64,000 nt of DNA, taken from assembly GCA_029210085.1 (NCBI GenBank), contig JARGPP010000013.1, forward strand, positions 62,001 to 126,000, given 5' to 3'. The position numbers and the translations under genes are program-made. This DNA is from Legionellaceae bacterium. Its GTDB lineage: Bacteria > Pseudomonadota > Gammaproteobacteria > Legionellales > Legionellaceae. Of this stretch, positions 45,580 through 54,059 are shown piece after piece. The notes beneath the pieces are model-generated. The model was not told the origin of the DNA, made no database searches, and saw only the letters and a list, made by a program, of their open reading frames with translations. Within the stretch, counting starts at the first letter, position 1. Each line of letters starts with the position of its first letter.

Positions 45580-45617
45580 CCTGCTACCTTGCAGGAGATC
45601 CCTCGCATGCTCGGGAT
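45580..45617. repeat. Tandem short hairpins, possible palindromic repeat
   Basis: CCTGC (45580-45584)/GCAGG (45591-45595), then ATCCC (45598-45602)/GGGAT (45613-45617). The GGGATGAC/GATCCCTCG wording resembles short palindromic repeats scattered in many bacterial genomes. It lies in the 290-base gap between dps and groEL, where nothing else but the groEL terminator was seen. Confidence 0.35.
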
Positions 45618-45649
45618 GACGGACCTGGGGTGTTACAACTTTTTTATAA

Positions 45650-45676
45650 AAAAACCCGCCACACGGGCGGGTTTTT
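45650..45676 (-). terminator. Rho-independent terminator of groESL
   Basis: Stem AAACCCGCC (45652-45660) with GGCGGGTTT (45666-45674), loop ACACG; in the minus direction it is followed by a run of seven T. It lies 36 bases beyond the groEL stop. Confidence 0.9.
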
Positions 45677-45711
45677 AAAGATGTTACAAGTCGTAGAACG
45701 ACGGGGGCAAA

Positions 45712-47388
45712 TTACATCATGCCGCCCATTCCGCCCATACCACCCATTCCACCCATACCGCCCATGCCGCCCATATCACCGGCGCCACCTGCAGCAGAGT
45801 CATCTTCTTCTTTTGGTGCATCAGCAACCATACACTCCGTTGTCAGCATTAAGCTTGCAACAGAAGCTGCATTTTGTAACGCTGTACGGGTTACTTTGGT
45901 TGGATCTAAAATACCGAGTTCAACCATATCACCATATTGACCATCAGCAGCATTAAAGCCATAGTTCGCTTTACCTTGAGCCACGTCGTTTACAACAACA
46001 GATGCTTCATAACCTGCATTTGAAACGATTTGACGTAAAGGTGCTTCCATCGCACGACGAAGAATATCAATTCCCATGGTTTGATCATGGTTATCACCCT
46101 TCAAGCTTTCAAGTGCTTTTTGTGCGCGAATTAAAGCAACACCACCACCTGCTACGATGCCTTCTTCAACTGCTGCACGAGTTGCATGCAGTGCATCTTC
46201 AACACGTGCTTTCTTTTCTTTCATTTCAACTTCTGTCGCCGCACCTACTTTAATTACCGCAACACCGCCTGCTAATTTAGCAACACGTTCTTGTAGTTTT
46301 TCACGGTCATAGTCAGAAGAAGTTTCTTCCATTTGTGCACGAATTTGAGTAATGCGCTCATCAATTTCTTTCGCTTTACCTTCGCCATCAATAATCGTTG
46401 TGTTTTCTTTTGTAATGACAACACGTTTAGCAGAGCCTAAGTCTTCTAATGTTGCACCTTCTAAGTTTTTGCCAATTTCTTCAGAAATCACATCACCACT
46501 GGTCAAGATAGCAATATCTTGTAACATTGCTTTACGACGATCACCAAAGCCAGGCGCTTTAACCGCACATACTTTAACGATGCCACGCATGTTATTCACA
46601 ACCAATGTTGCCAATGCTTCACCTTCAACATCTTCAGCGATAATTAAGAGCGGACGACCAGACTTAGCAACGCCTTCTAATGTAGGCAACATTTCACGAA
46701 TGTTAGAGATTTTTTTATCAACTAACAAAATATGTGGATGCTCAAGTTCTGTGGTCATGTTTTGTTGGTTATTGATGAAGTAAGGCGAAATATAGCCACG
46801 ATCAAACTGCATACCTTCAACAACTGCCAACTCATTTTCAAGACCATTACCATCTTCAACAGTAATCACGCCTTCTTTGCCCACTTTTGCCATTGCGTCA
46901 GCAATAATTGTACCTACTGCTTCATCAGAATTTGCAGAAATGGTTCCTACCTGTGCAATTGCTTTTCCGTCTTTGCATGGCTTAGACATACCATGTAAGT
47001 CTTCAACAACAGCAAATACAGCTCTATCAATACCACGCTTTAAATCCATTGGATTCATGCCAGCAGCAACTGCTTTATGACCTTCAACCAAAATAGCACG
47101 AGCTAAGACAGTTGCAGTTGTTGTACCGTCACCAGCAGCATCAGAAGTTTGAGAAGCAACTTCTTTAACCATTTGCGCGCCCATATTTTTGAAGCGCTCA
47201 CCAAATTCAATTTCTTTTGCAACAGAAACACCATCTTTTGTTACTGTTGGAGCACCATATGCTTTTTCAAGCACTACATTGCGTCCACGTGGTCCCATGG
47301 TTACTTGCACAGCGTTTGCCAATGCATTAACCCCTGAAATCATTAACTGGCGTGCTTCGTCGCCAAAACGTACGTCTTTACTAGCCAT
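45712..47388 (-). CDS. groEL: Chaperonin GroEL (60 kDa)
   Basis: Subunit of the double-ring ATP-dependent folding chamber. [20 protein letters not shown], the ATP motif [61 protein letters not shown] and [10 protein letters not shown] are unmistakable. 558 residues; E. coli has 548, the extra length being a longer C-terminal GGM tail (six GGM repeats ending GMM). Second gene of the groES-groEL operon. Confidence 0.99.
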   Translation of the reverse strand: MASKDVRFGDEARQLMISGVNALANAVQVTMGPRGRNVVLEKAYGAPTVTKDGVSVAKEIEFGERFKNMGAQMVKEVASQTSDAAGDGTTTATVLARAILVEGHKAVAAGMNPMDLKRGIDRAVFAVVEDLHGMSKPCKDGKAIAQVGTISANSDEAVGTIIADAMAKVGKEGVITVEDGNGLENELAVVEGMQFDRGYISPYFINNQQNMTTELEHPHILLVDKKISNIREMLPTLEGVAKSGRPLLIIAEDVEGEALATLVVNNMRGIVKVCAVKAPGFGDRRKAMLQDIAILTSGDVISEEIGKNLEGATLEDLGSAKRVVITKENTTIIDGEGKAKEIDERITQIRAQMEETSSDYDREKLQERVAKLAGGVAVIKVGAATEVEMKEKKARVEDALHATRAAVEEGIVAGGGVALIRAQKALESLKGDNHDQTMGIDILRRAMEAPLRQIVSNAGYEASVVVNDVAQGKANYGFNAADGQYGDMVELGILDPTKVTRTALQNAASVASLMLTTECMVADAPKEEDDSAAGGAGDMGGMGGMGGMGGMGGMGGMM

Positions 47389-47423
47389 GCGTCTATCCCC
47401 TTAAGCGTTTAAAAAATAAAAAA

Positions 47424-47714
47424 TTAAGCTTCGATTACAGCCATGATGTCATCTTCGCGCATTACAACCACATCATTGCCGTCAATTTTAACTTCTGTGC
47501 CTGAGTACTTACCAAAAAGTACTTTGTCGCCTACTTGAACTGCAAGCGCACATACGTCACCGTTATCCAAACGTTTGCCAGCACCAATAGCAACCACTTC
47601 GCCACGCATTGGTTTTTCTGTTGCACTATCTGGAATCACGATACCACCAGCTGACGTACGCTCTTCTTCCATACGACGAACCACAACACGATCATGTAAA
47701 GGACGAATATTCAT
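47424..47714 (-). CDS. groES: Co-chaperonin GroES (10 kDa)
   Basis: Lid of the GroEL chamber. [28 protein letters not shown] contains the mobile loop, and [18 protein letters not shown] the core barrel; 96 residues as usual. AGGAG lies shortly upstream of the ATG. A heat-shock promoter precedes it, and groEL follows 35 bases after its stop. Confidence 0.98.
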   Translation of the reverse strand: MNIRPLHDRVVVRRMEEERTSAGGIVIPDSATEKPMRGEVVAIGAGKRLDNGDVCALAVQVGDKVLFGKYSGTEVKIDGNDVVVMREDDIMAVIEA

Positions 47715-47804
47715 GTTCTCTTTTCTCCTGACTGAACTGCCTTAAAAAAATATTTCCGCTGCAAAATGTAACACACTTCGCCATTAAGCAACGCGGATGT
47801 TAGT

Positions 47805-47833
47805 CAAATGGAGACAAAAAAAAAAATTTCAAG
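47805..47833 (-). promoter_or_regulatory. Sigma-32 heat-shock promoter of groESL
   Basis: On the minus strand CTTGAAA (47827-47833) is a perfect sigma-32 -35, followed after 13 bp by CTCCATTTG (47805-47813), close to the -10 consensus CCCCATnT. The spacing is the known optimum range. About 90 bases before groES. Confidence 0.85.
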
Positions 47834-47859
47834 GGAAAAAAATAAAAAAAGCTAAAACA

Positions 47860-49740
47860 TCAATCAGGTTCAGGAAATGAAGTGTTTCTTTTTTCTAGCG
47901 AATCTTCTGCTTTGTTCTCTTTTTGCGGCTGATGCGAAAAAATGGAATGTGTGAGTCCTGCTGTCGTTAATCCAGCAACTGTAGCCCCTGTCACACCAAT
48001 GGCATAATTCACAGTTGTAGGCGTTGTATGCATAAAAGCGGCAACAGTTGATACAAACGGCGCATAACCCGCTCCCCCGGTAAACACGCCAAAAGCAATC
48101 AGTGCTGCCGCAATTCCTGCAAGAATCACAATCAGCCCTATCGCTGTTGTCATTGGATTTTCAGCCATAAAATCAATCATAAACCGCCAATTGTTATTAT
48201 TTTCTAATGGTTTACGGCTTTTCTCACTGCTTTTAGGGCTTTGCTCTTTTAACTTATCAACAACCTTTACTTGAGCCGAAGTACCATTGATACGAATATT
48301 TTCCAATTTCATATTTGTGGTTTTACTCAAAAGATTCGTTATATTATCAAATGTTTCCTCAGAAAAATTCATACCGTTAGGCACTCTAATTAGAATCGAC
48401 AACTGATCTTTTTGTAAAGGCGGCAAAGGTTTACCTTTTTGAGAGGCCATCATCGATGGCATATTCCTCCCTTCAACAAAAACACGCATAGGATTATTTC
48501 GAACATAATCATTCGTCATACGCCCTATTTCTTCTTTAAACGTTTTTTTATCAGTTTCAAATTGAACATTTCTTGCTAACATTGCTTTCTCAGAAAAAAG
48601 AAGTTTAATCAACTCCTCACACACTTCCTTAGGTACTACTTCTCCTTCAGGCATATGCACAACGACAGACACTTCACTAGAACGACGTGGTGGCGGCGGC
48701 GGTGTTTGCGGCCTCCTTCTCTCTTCGCCAGCACTATGTGCTGAAATAGGCTCACTTGTTTTAAAACTTTCCGGTGTAGGGCGGCCTGGTGGTGGCGGAG
48801 GCCTTTTCCTGGCTTGCTCTGCAACAAAATGCTCTCCAGCGTCACCCGCTTTACTCGCTTGTACTTTGGATGCAAACATCTTGCCTAGCTTCGCCCTCTG
48901 CTCATTCGATTGAGCAGAACTAAAAGTGCGTACTTCTCGCTTAGCCCCCTCACTTTCGCTATCAAATACTAAATGATATCCTTCCTGCTTAAATCTCTCA
49001 TCCTCACCCATCAACCTTAAAATTTCTTTCTTTAAATCAACACTCATTTCTAATAATGATAAATTATCTAATGCTTTTTTAAGCTGGGTTATCTCATCCC
49101 CAATCAACATATCTATATCAGAGTCAGAAGATGTATCCTCAAACAAATCATCATCATCCGACTCAGGTTCTTCATATAAAATATGCGGTATCAAACGCTC
49201 ACCAACTTTTAAAGCACACATATATGTATCACCTTCTTGATAAATATAAAGTATGTTTTCTACTGCATTTGATATAACTAAAGGCTCACTTAATAACTCA
49301 AATGAAGGTTTCATCTGCTGGTGCTTACCTGATGTACTTAACCGCCTGGCATTTGCTCGAATATCAGGAGGAAGCCTTGTCGGTATTTGTCTACTTATTG
49401 TTGGCTCATCTCTGACTGTTTGTGCTTTTGATGCTTCAGCTTTCTTTTCAGCAATATATGTTTGTGCAGTAACAAACAACATTTTCTCTTTTTTTTGTGA
49501 TGGGCTGAGAGCATTTGCTTCTGCCTCTCCTAATAGATATTGAGCTATACTTGTACGAACTTGCAAATCCGCTACATTCACCTGTTTATTTTGGGCAAAT
49601 TCATCCATAATTTGTTTTAATTGTGCTTGTTGTGTAGCGTCATCGCTACGAAACTGAGCAGGACTTAACTGCTGCTTTATATCCTTGTTTTGAGGATACT
49701 TTATTTGAGCTGCTGGGGATAATGTAAGCTCAATACTCAT
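47860..49740 (-). CDS. Large polyproline membrane protein, effector candidate
   Basis: 626 residues, family not recognised. Charged N-terminal half with an acidic run (EEPESDDDDLFEDTSSDSD near 190-210), two polyproline motifs RPPPPPGRPTP and PQTPPPPPRR (about 323-352) of the type bound by SH3, WW, EVH1 or profilin domains of eukaryotes, a mixed alpha/beta region, and two hydrophobic segments at about 530-555 and 575-597 before a charged tail. No signal peptide. The ATG at 49740 has GGAG 7 nt upstream; the frame extends 8 codons further. Function inferred only as a possible host-directed effector. Confidence 0.6.
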   Translation of the reverse strand: MSIELTLSPAAQIKYPQNKDIKQQLSPAQFRSDDATQQAQLKQIMDEFAQNKQVNVADLQVRTSIAQYLLGEAEANALSPSQKKEKMLFVTAQTYIAEKKAEASKAQTVRDEPTISRQIPTRLPPDIRANARRLSTSGKHQQMKPSFELLSEPLVISNAVENILYIYQEGDTYMCALKVGERLIPHILYEEPESDDDDLFEDTSSDSDIDMLIGDEITQLKKALDNLSLLEMSVDLKKEILRLMGEDERFKQEGYHLVFDSESEGAKREVRTFSSAQSNEQRAKLGKMFASKVQASKAGDAGEHFVAEQARKRPPPPPGRPTPESFKTSEPISAHSAGEERRRPQTPPPPPRRSSEVSVVVHMPEGEVVPKEVCEELIKLLFSEKAMLARNVQFETDKKTFKEEIGRMTNDYVRNNPMRVFVEGRNMPSMMASQKGKPLPPLQKDQLSILIRVPNGMNFSEETFDNITNLLSKTTNMKLENIRINGTSAQVKVVDKLKEQSPKSSEKSRKPLENNNNWRFMIDFMAENPMTTAIGLIVILAGIAAALIAFGVFTGGAGYAPFVSTVAAFMHTTPTTVNYAIGVTGATVAGLTTAGLTHSIFSHQPQKENKAEDSLEKRNTSFPEPD

Positions 49741-49786
49741 GAACCGGCTCCAAGACATAACCATCAGCCCAATAAAGAGTGAGGGT

Positions 49787-49824
49787 CAAACACTGTGACT
49801 ATATACAAACACTGTGACTATATA
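49787..49824. repeat. Tandem direct repeat, 2 x 19 bp
   Basis: CAAACACTGTGACTATATA occurs twice without a gap (49787-49805 and 49806-49824). It lies about 50-85 bases upstream of the polyproline gene start and could be two operator or activator sites. The rest of the 246-base gap to dsbD holds nothing recognised. Confidence 0.8.
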
Positions 49825-49986
49825 ATTAAATTATAGCTCCCACTATAAATTAGTCAAATAAAAAGCACAATGTGTTTTTTTGAAATAACTTTATTCAAAC
49901 TTTAAAACTTACTCTGGCTTTCCCTTATTTGTTAACTTATGTACACAGTGATATGCTGGCACATCATTCGATATCGATGAACTTTT

Positions 49987-51771
49987 ATGAATATCTCTCG
50001 CATTTTTATACTCTTTTTATTGTCCAGTTGGTTGCTAACCACACCTCAGCAAGTACTCTCAGAACCACCTGCGGCACACAGTGTCTTTAAATTTAAAGTG
50101 AAGGCACATGACCCCAATACAGCATTATTAGAATGGCAAATAAAACCGGGTTATTTCTTATATCGTGATCGACTACAGCTTACACAGGAAAAGGCGACTT
50201 TTTTAGAACTTGCCCCCCTTAAATTACCCAGCGCAAAAAAGAAAATAGATGGCTTGGGCCAAACCATTTCTATTTATCGCGACAAATTACGTATTCCTAT
50301 TAGTCTTGTTGGCTTACACCCAGGAGAAGATATTTTGAATATTCGTTATCAAGGTTGCGCTGATGACGGTTTTTGCTACCCTCCTGAATTCGCTTGTATT
50401 AAACTCACTATTGATACAAATCTTGCATTAACACAGGCAAGTATTATCCCTCCTTCTAAAATTAAAACATCCAATGTTTCTTCTGAAAAATCATCGGCTA
50501 TAAGTATACATTTTTCAGAACATCACTGGCTTATCACTCTGCTTATCTTTTTGGGGTTGGGTTTACTATTATCGCTTACACCTTGTGTACTCCCCATGAT
50601 TCCTGTGCTATCAGGCATTTTAGTCGGACATGGAAAAGACTTATCAACACGCAAAGCTTTTTTCTTGTCTCTGAGCTACGTACTCAGTATGTCACTTACT
50701 TATGCTTTAATTGGCGCGATTGTGGCGCTAATGGGACACAACTTACAGGTGTTATTACAATCTCCGTGGGCCATTGCATCATTTAGCCTTATTTTTATTC
50801 TCTTGGCTCTTTCCATGTTTGATGCATATCAACTCAAAATCCCGGCTTCTTGGCAAGCCAAACTTGCTGGTGCTAGCTACAAAAAAGCCGGTGGGCATTA
50901 CCTAGGTGCTGCCATCATGGGATGCCTTTCTACATTAATTTTATCACCCTGCGTGACTGCGCCACTCATTGGTGCACTTGGTTATATTGCACAAACAGGC
51001 AACGTAGCTCTTGGAACAGCTGCCTTATTTTTTCTAGGCCTTGGTATGGGGCTACCGCTTCTTTTAATTGGCGCATCTCTTGGCCGTTGGTTACCACATG
51101 CTGGTAACTGGATGAATATGATTAAAAAATTATTTGGCATTTTGTTACTTGCTGTCGCAATTTATCTTATGAGTCGTCTTCTTTCAGTATTTATCACCAT
51201 GCTACTTTGGGCAGGATTACTGATTTTTTCAGGCTTGACACTCGGTGCACTAAAAAAGGCTTCGTCTAATTTAATGCGTTTTATACGAGGCCTCGGCATC
51301 TTATTACTGGCATATGGCATTTTAATCTTAATTGGCGCAAGCCTTGGCAATACCAATCCACTCAAACCACTTGTATCAGCTAAGACACATCAAACTTCCA
51401 CTCGACACACCTTAACGGTTGTTACAAATATGAAAGAACTAGAAGAGGCTTTACGAGGCGCCCTCAAAAAACAGCAGCCTGTTGTGCTCGATTTTTATGC
51501 CGACTGGTGTACTTCATGTAAAGTGATTGAGTCAACCACATTGGATAACCCTGAGGTTTTAAGAGCCCTAGAAAAAATCCAACTCATTAAAGTCGACTTA
51601 AGTGCTAACAGCCATGAAAGTCGTGCTTTGTTACATGAATTTAACGTAGTTGCCCCACCTACATTTATCTTTATTGATACATTAGGTCATGAACGCGAAG
51701 CGTTGCGATTAGTTGGAGATGTTTCCATTCCCGCATTGTTAAGTAATCTCAATAAAGTAGCACTTGAGTAA
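49987..51771 (+). CDS. dsbD: Thiol:disulfide interchange protein DsbD
   Basis: Transfers reducing power from cytoplasmic thioredoxin to the periplasm. Signal peptide (FILFLLSSWLLTTPQQVLS-EP), N-terminal alpha domain with the redox pair CADDGFCYPP, eight-helix membrane domain with cysteines in TPCVLPMIPVLSG and SPCVTAPLIGALGY, and a C-terminal thioredoxin domain with the WCTSCK active site. 594 residues (E. coli 565 with precursor). A full-length enzyme by every motif. Monocistronic in appearance. Confidence 0.97.
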   Translation: MNISRIFILFLLSSWLLTTPQQVLSEPPAAHSVFKFKVKAHDPNTALLEWQIKPGYFLYRDRLQLTQEKATFLELAPLKLPSAKKKIDGLGQTISIYRDKLRIPISLVGLHPGEDILNIRYQGCADDGFCYPPEFACIKLTIDTNLALTQASIIPPSKIKTSNVSSEKSSAISIHFSEHHWLITLLIFLGLGLLLSLTPCVLPMIPVLSGILVGHGKDLSTRKAFFLSLSYVLSMSLTYALIGAIVALMGHNLQVLLQSPWAIASFSLIFILLALSMFDAYQLKIPASWQAKLAGASYKKAGGHYLGAAIMGCLSTLILSPCVTAPLIGALGYIAQTGNVALGTAALFFLGLGMGLPLLLIGASLGRWLPHAGNWMNMIKKLFGILLLAVAIYLMSRLLSVFITMLLWAGLLIFSGLTLGALKKASSNLMRFIRGLGILLLAYGILILIGASLGNTNPLKPLVSAKTHQTSTRHTLTVVTNMKELEEALRGALKKQQPVVLDFYADWCTSCKVIESTTLDNPEVLRALEKIQLIKVDLSANSHESRALLHEFNVVAPPTFIFIDTLGHEREALRLVGDVSIPALLSNLNKVALE

Positions 51772-51820
51772 AACTCTTTTTACAATAAAATTATAATAAG
51801 AGATTCAATAACCCCGATAC

Positions 51821-51842
51821 TGATGCACCTAATGATGCATCA
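51821..51842. terminator. Short inverted repeat between convergent genes
   Basis: TGATGCA (51821-51827) and TGCATCA (51836-51842) around an 8-nt loop, between the dsbD stop and the converging FAH-family stop. No U-run; weak. Confidence 0.3.
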
Positions 51843-51871
51843 TCAACACTCAAATATTAAATTGGTTTAAA

Positions 51872-52867
51872 TCAAGCAACCTGATTAATTAGCTCTCCAA
51901 TTTTATCAATTTTTAAGTTGAGTACACTTCCTGACTGCAACCAACAGCCATTTTCCATAGCACACCCACCTGGCAACGTACCCGAGCCAAATAACTCACC
52001 TGCGTGTAATTGCTCATCTTTGGAGGCATAAGCAATTGCTTCACCCAATGAATACTGCATATTTGCAGTAGAGCATGGGATATGTCTAATTGCGTTCATT
52101 GTAACGGACGCTTCTAGCTGATTAATGTCTTGATTAATTTCATCTGCTGTCACCACAACTGGAGAAATTCCATTCTGAAAGTGTTTTGCTTTTTGTGGAC
52201 CAAATCCTGAACGCATTTCAGGAAATTGAATGTCTCGCGCACTTAAATCATTCAGTACGACATATCCCCCAATAGCCTTTGTTGCTTCATCAGGTGTTGC
52301 ATTCAGTAAAGGTTCAGCCAAAATAGCTCCCAGCTCTAACTCATAATCTAAAGCTTTTGTGTAAGCAGGAATATGAATGTCATCTCCAGAAGTGATAAAA
52401 TTCAAATGATTACCCAAATAATATAAAGGCCGCTCATACCAAATAGCCGGTGGCTTAAATTTAGGAAAAGTCTTTTTTGTAATCCGCTCATACAAAACGG
52501 TAGTCTTATATTTTTTAGGCAAAAATCGCTTCACAAATCCACGAGACGCATCAATAAAATGCTGTTCAAATAATAAAAAATCTCGAAAAGAAGAAGGTTC
52601 AAAGGGCAAGATAAAATCAGCATCGAGAGCTGATTCTTGACCTTCAACTGCATTGAGTTTTTCTGATAAAAATTGCCAGCCACCATGGCCTAATGCAAGC
52701 ACGCTTAATAAGTTAATCGCAAGATCATGTTTGACCATAAAGCGCTTGCTTAAATAACTTAAGATATCAGAACCTAATGTGGATAGTGCAATCCAATTGT
52801 CCAAAGTATCTGGCTTCAGTGCTTCAACTTGTGGCCCATTTTTTGTTAAAACACGTCTTAATTTCAT
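51872..52867 (-). CDS. Fumarylacetoacetate-hydrolase-family protein
   Basis: 331 residues. The FAH catalytic core is seen in LDYELELGAILAEP (metal-binding glutamates), GYVVLNDLSARDIQ, MRSGFGPQKAKHF and ELFGSGTLPGGCAMENG. An N-terminal domain of about 100 residues precedes it, as in FAH proper rather than the short hydratases. Metal-dependent C-C hydrolase or decarboxylase is the family activity; the substrate is unknown. Its ATG overlaps the stop of the FAD monooxygenase by 4 bases, so the two act together most likely in breaking an aromatic or cyclic compound. Confidence 0.85.
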   Translation of the reverse strand: MKLRRVLTKNGPQVEALKPDTLDNWIALSTLGSDILSYLSKRFMVKHDLAINLLSVLALGHGGWQFLSEKLNAVEGQESALDADFILPFEPSSFRDFLLFEQHFIDASRGFVKRFLPKKYKTTVLYERITKKTFPKFKPPAIWYERPLYYLGNHLNFITSGDDIHIPAYTKALDYELELGAILAEPLLNATPDEATKAIGGYVVLNDLSARDIQFPEMRSGFGPQKAKHFQNGISPVVVTADEINQDINQLEASVTMNAIRHIPCSTANMQYSLGEAIAYASKDEQLHAGELFGSGTLPGGCAMENGCWLQSGSVLNLKIDKIGELINQVA

Positions 52868-54045
52868 GAAATAATCTCACCCGTATCAACTGACTGTATA
52901 AAACGCTCGACACCCTCTAATGGACAGCTAGACAATAAATACTTCCAACCTAACACATTGAGTGGCCCTTTTCGCTTAATCCACATATTACGAGCCATCA
53001 AAGCCCATTTAGAATTCACTTTTGCAAATGATTTAATACCATCATCAGAGGTCTTAACAATCCAGTTGACGCGCTGATGACGTAATGCATGATAATGTTT
53101 AAATGCATCTCTCACAGAAAAACATGTCATTAATTCAGATAAAACAATCGCATCTTCAAAAGCACAAGCAGCTCCTTGTTGTAACATAGGAGAACATGCA
53201 TTACCTGCATCCCCTATTAAGGCTAAATCGCCTTGGGTAAACAACGGCTTAGGCACAGAACGCAAACGACCGACATAAATACTTTTATTATCAGGGAGCG
53301 CGCTTAACAACGGCTCAGCAATACCTTGATAATTTTTAAATAATGTTGAAATATTGGCACGTGCCTCATCTGGCTTTCCATATTGATTTTTTGAGTCTGC
53401 CTGGTGTAAATAACAATACACGCGATTACGTCCAATGGGATAGGCTAAAAATACATTTTTCATCCCTAGCATATATGTTGGCTGCATGTTTCGCGTGGAA
53501 TACTCAAAAGTCCAACGCCAATTTGTTACGCCTAAATCAACTAAGTTAATCGCTTCAAACCCCAAGTCACGAACATTTGAATATAGACCATCGGCACCAA
53601 TAACAGCATCATAATGACCATTTAATGCCGCATTTGAGCATATCACGTTTACACCTGAATCCATCTGTTGCATATCAATAATTGAGGTATCAAAATAAAT
53701 ATCTTCTTTTAGATCTTTTGCTAAAATGCTCAATAATTTATTTCGTTGAAGTGCCACAAATTTATCGACATTCAGAGGGGTATTCAATAAAGATGTTTGG
53801 CTAATTACACGACCATTTGGACGCGCATAAATCACTTGCTTAACCTGATGCATTTGATTTAAAGACTCAGATAACCCCATATAGCGTAAAGCACGTACTG
53901 CATTAGCTGGCAAGGCAATACCTGCTCCTATGGTATCTAATATTGATTTTTTCTCTATCAAAGTGTAAGCAATACCCTGTTTTTTTAGCTGCCTTGCTAA
54001 ACAAAGCCCTGCAATACCTGCCCCTGAAATTAATATTTTATGCAT
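52864..54045 (-). CDS. FAD-dependent aromatic-type monooxygenase
   Basis: 393 residues of the UbiH/salicylate-hydroxylase class. FAD-binding GAGIAGLCLARQLKKQG at residue 7, the second motif DAVIGADGLYSNVRD, and GDAGNACSPMLQQGAACAFEDA for the pyrophosphate/ribityl contact. Hydroxylates an organic ring using NAD(P)H and O2; substrate unknown. Operon with the FAH-family gene (4-base overlap) suggests a hydroxylation-then-cleavage route. It starts 14 bases after the relA stop, so may be read through from the relA transcript. Confidence 0.85.
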   Translation of the reverse strand: MHKILISGAGIAGLCLARQLKKQGIAYTLIEKKSILDTIGAGIALPANAVRALRYMGLSESLNQMHQVKQVIYARPNGRVISQTSLLNTPLNVDKFVALQRNKLLSILAKDLKEDIYFDTSIIDMQQMDSGVNVICSNAALNGHYDAVIGADGLYSNVRDLGFEAINLVDLGVTNWRWTFEYSTRNMQPTYMLGMKNVFLAYPIGRNRVYCYLHQADSKNQYGKPDEARANISTLFKNYQGIAEPLLSALPDNKSIYVGRLRSVPKPLFTQGDLALIGDAGNACSPMLQQGAACAFEDAIVLSELMTCFSVRDAFKHYHALRHQRVNWIVKTSDDGIKSFAKVNSKWALMARNMWIKRKGPLNVLGWKYLLSSCPLEGVERFIQSVDTGEIIS

Positions 54046-54059
54046 TTTTATTGCACAAC

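Noticed and set aside
45719-45940. Pro/Ile-rich open frame on the plus strand (repeated PPI)
   Set aside because: It is the complement of the GGM-repeat tail of groEL; no RBS and no independent evidence.
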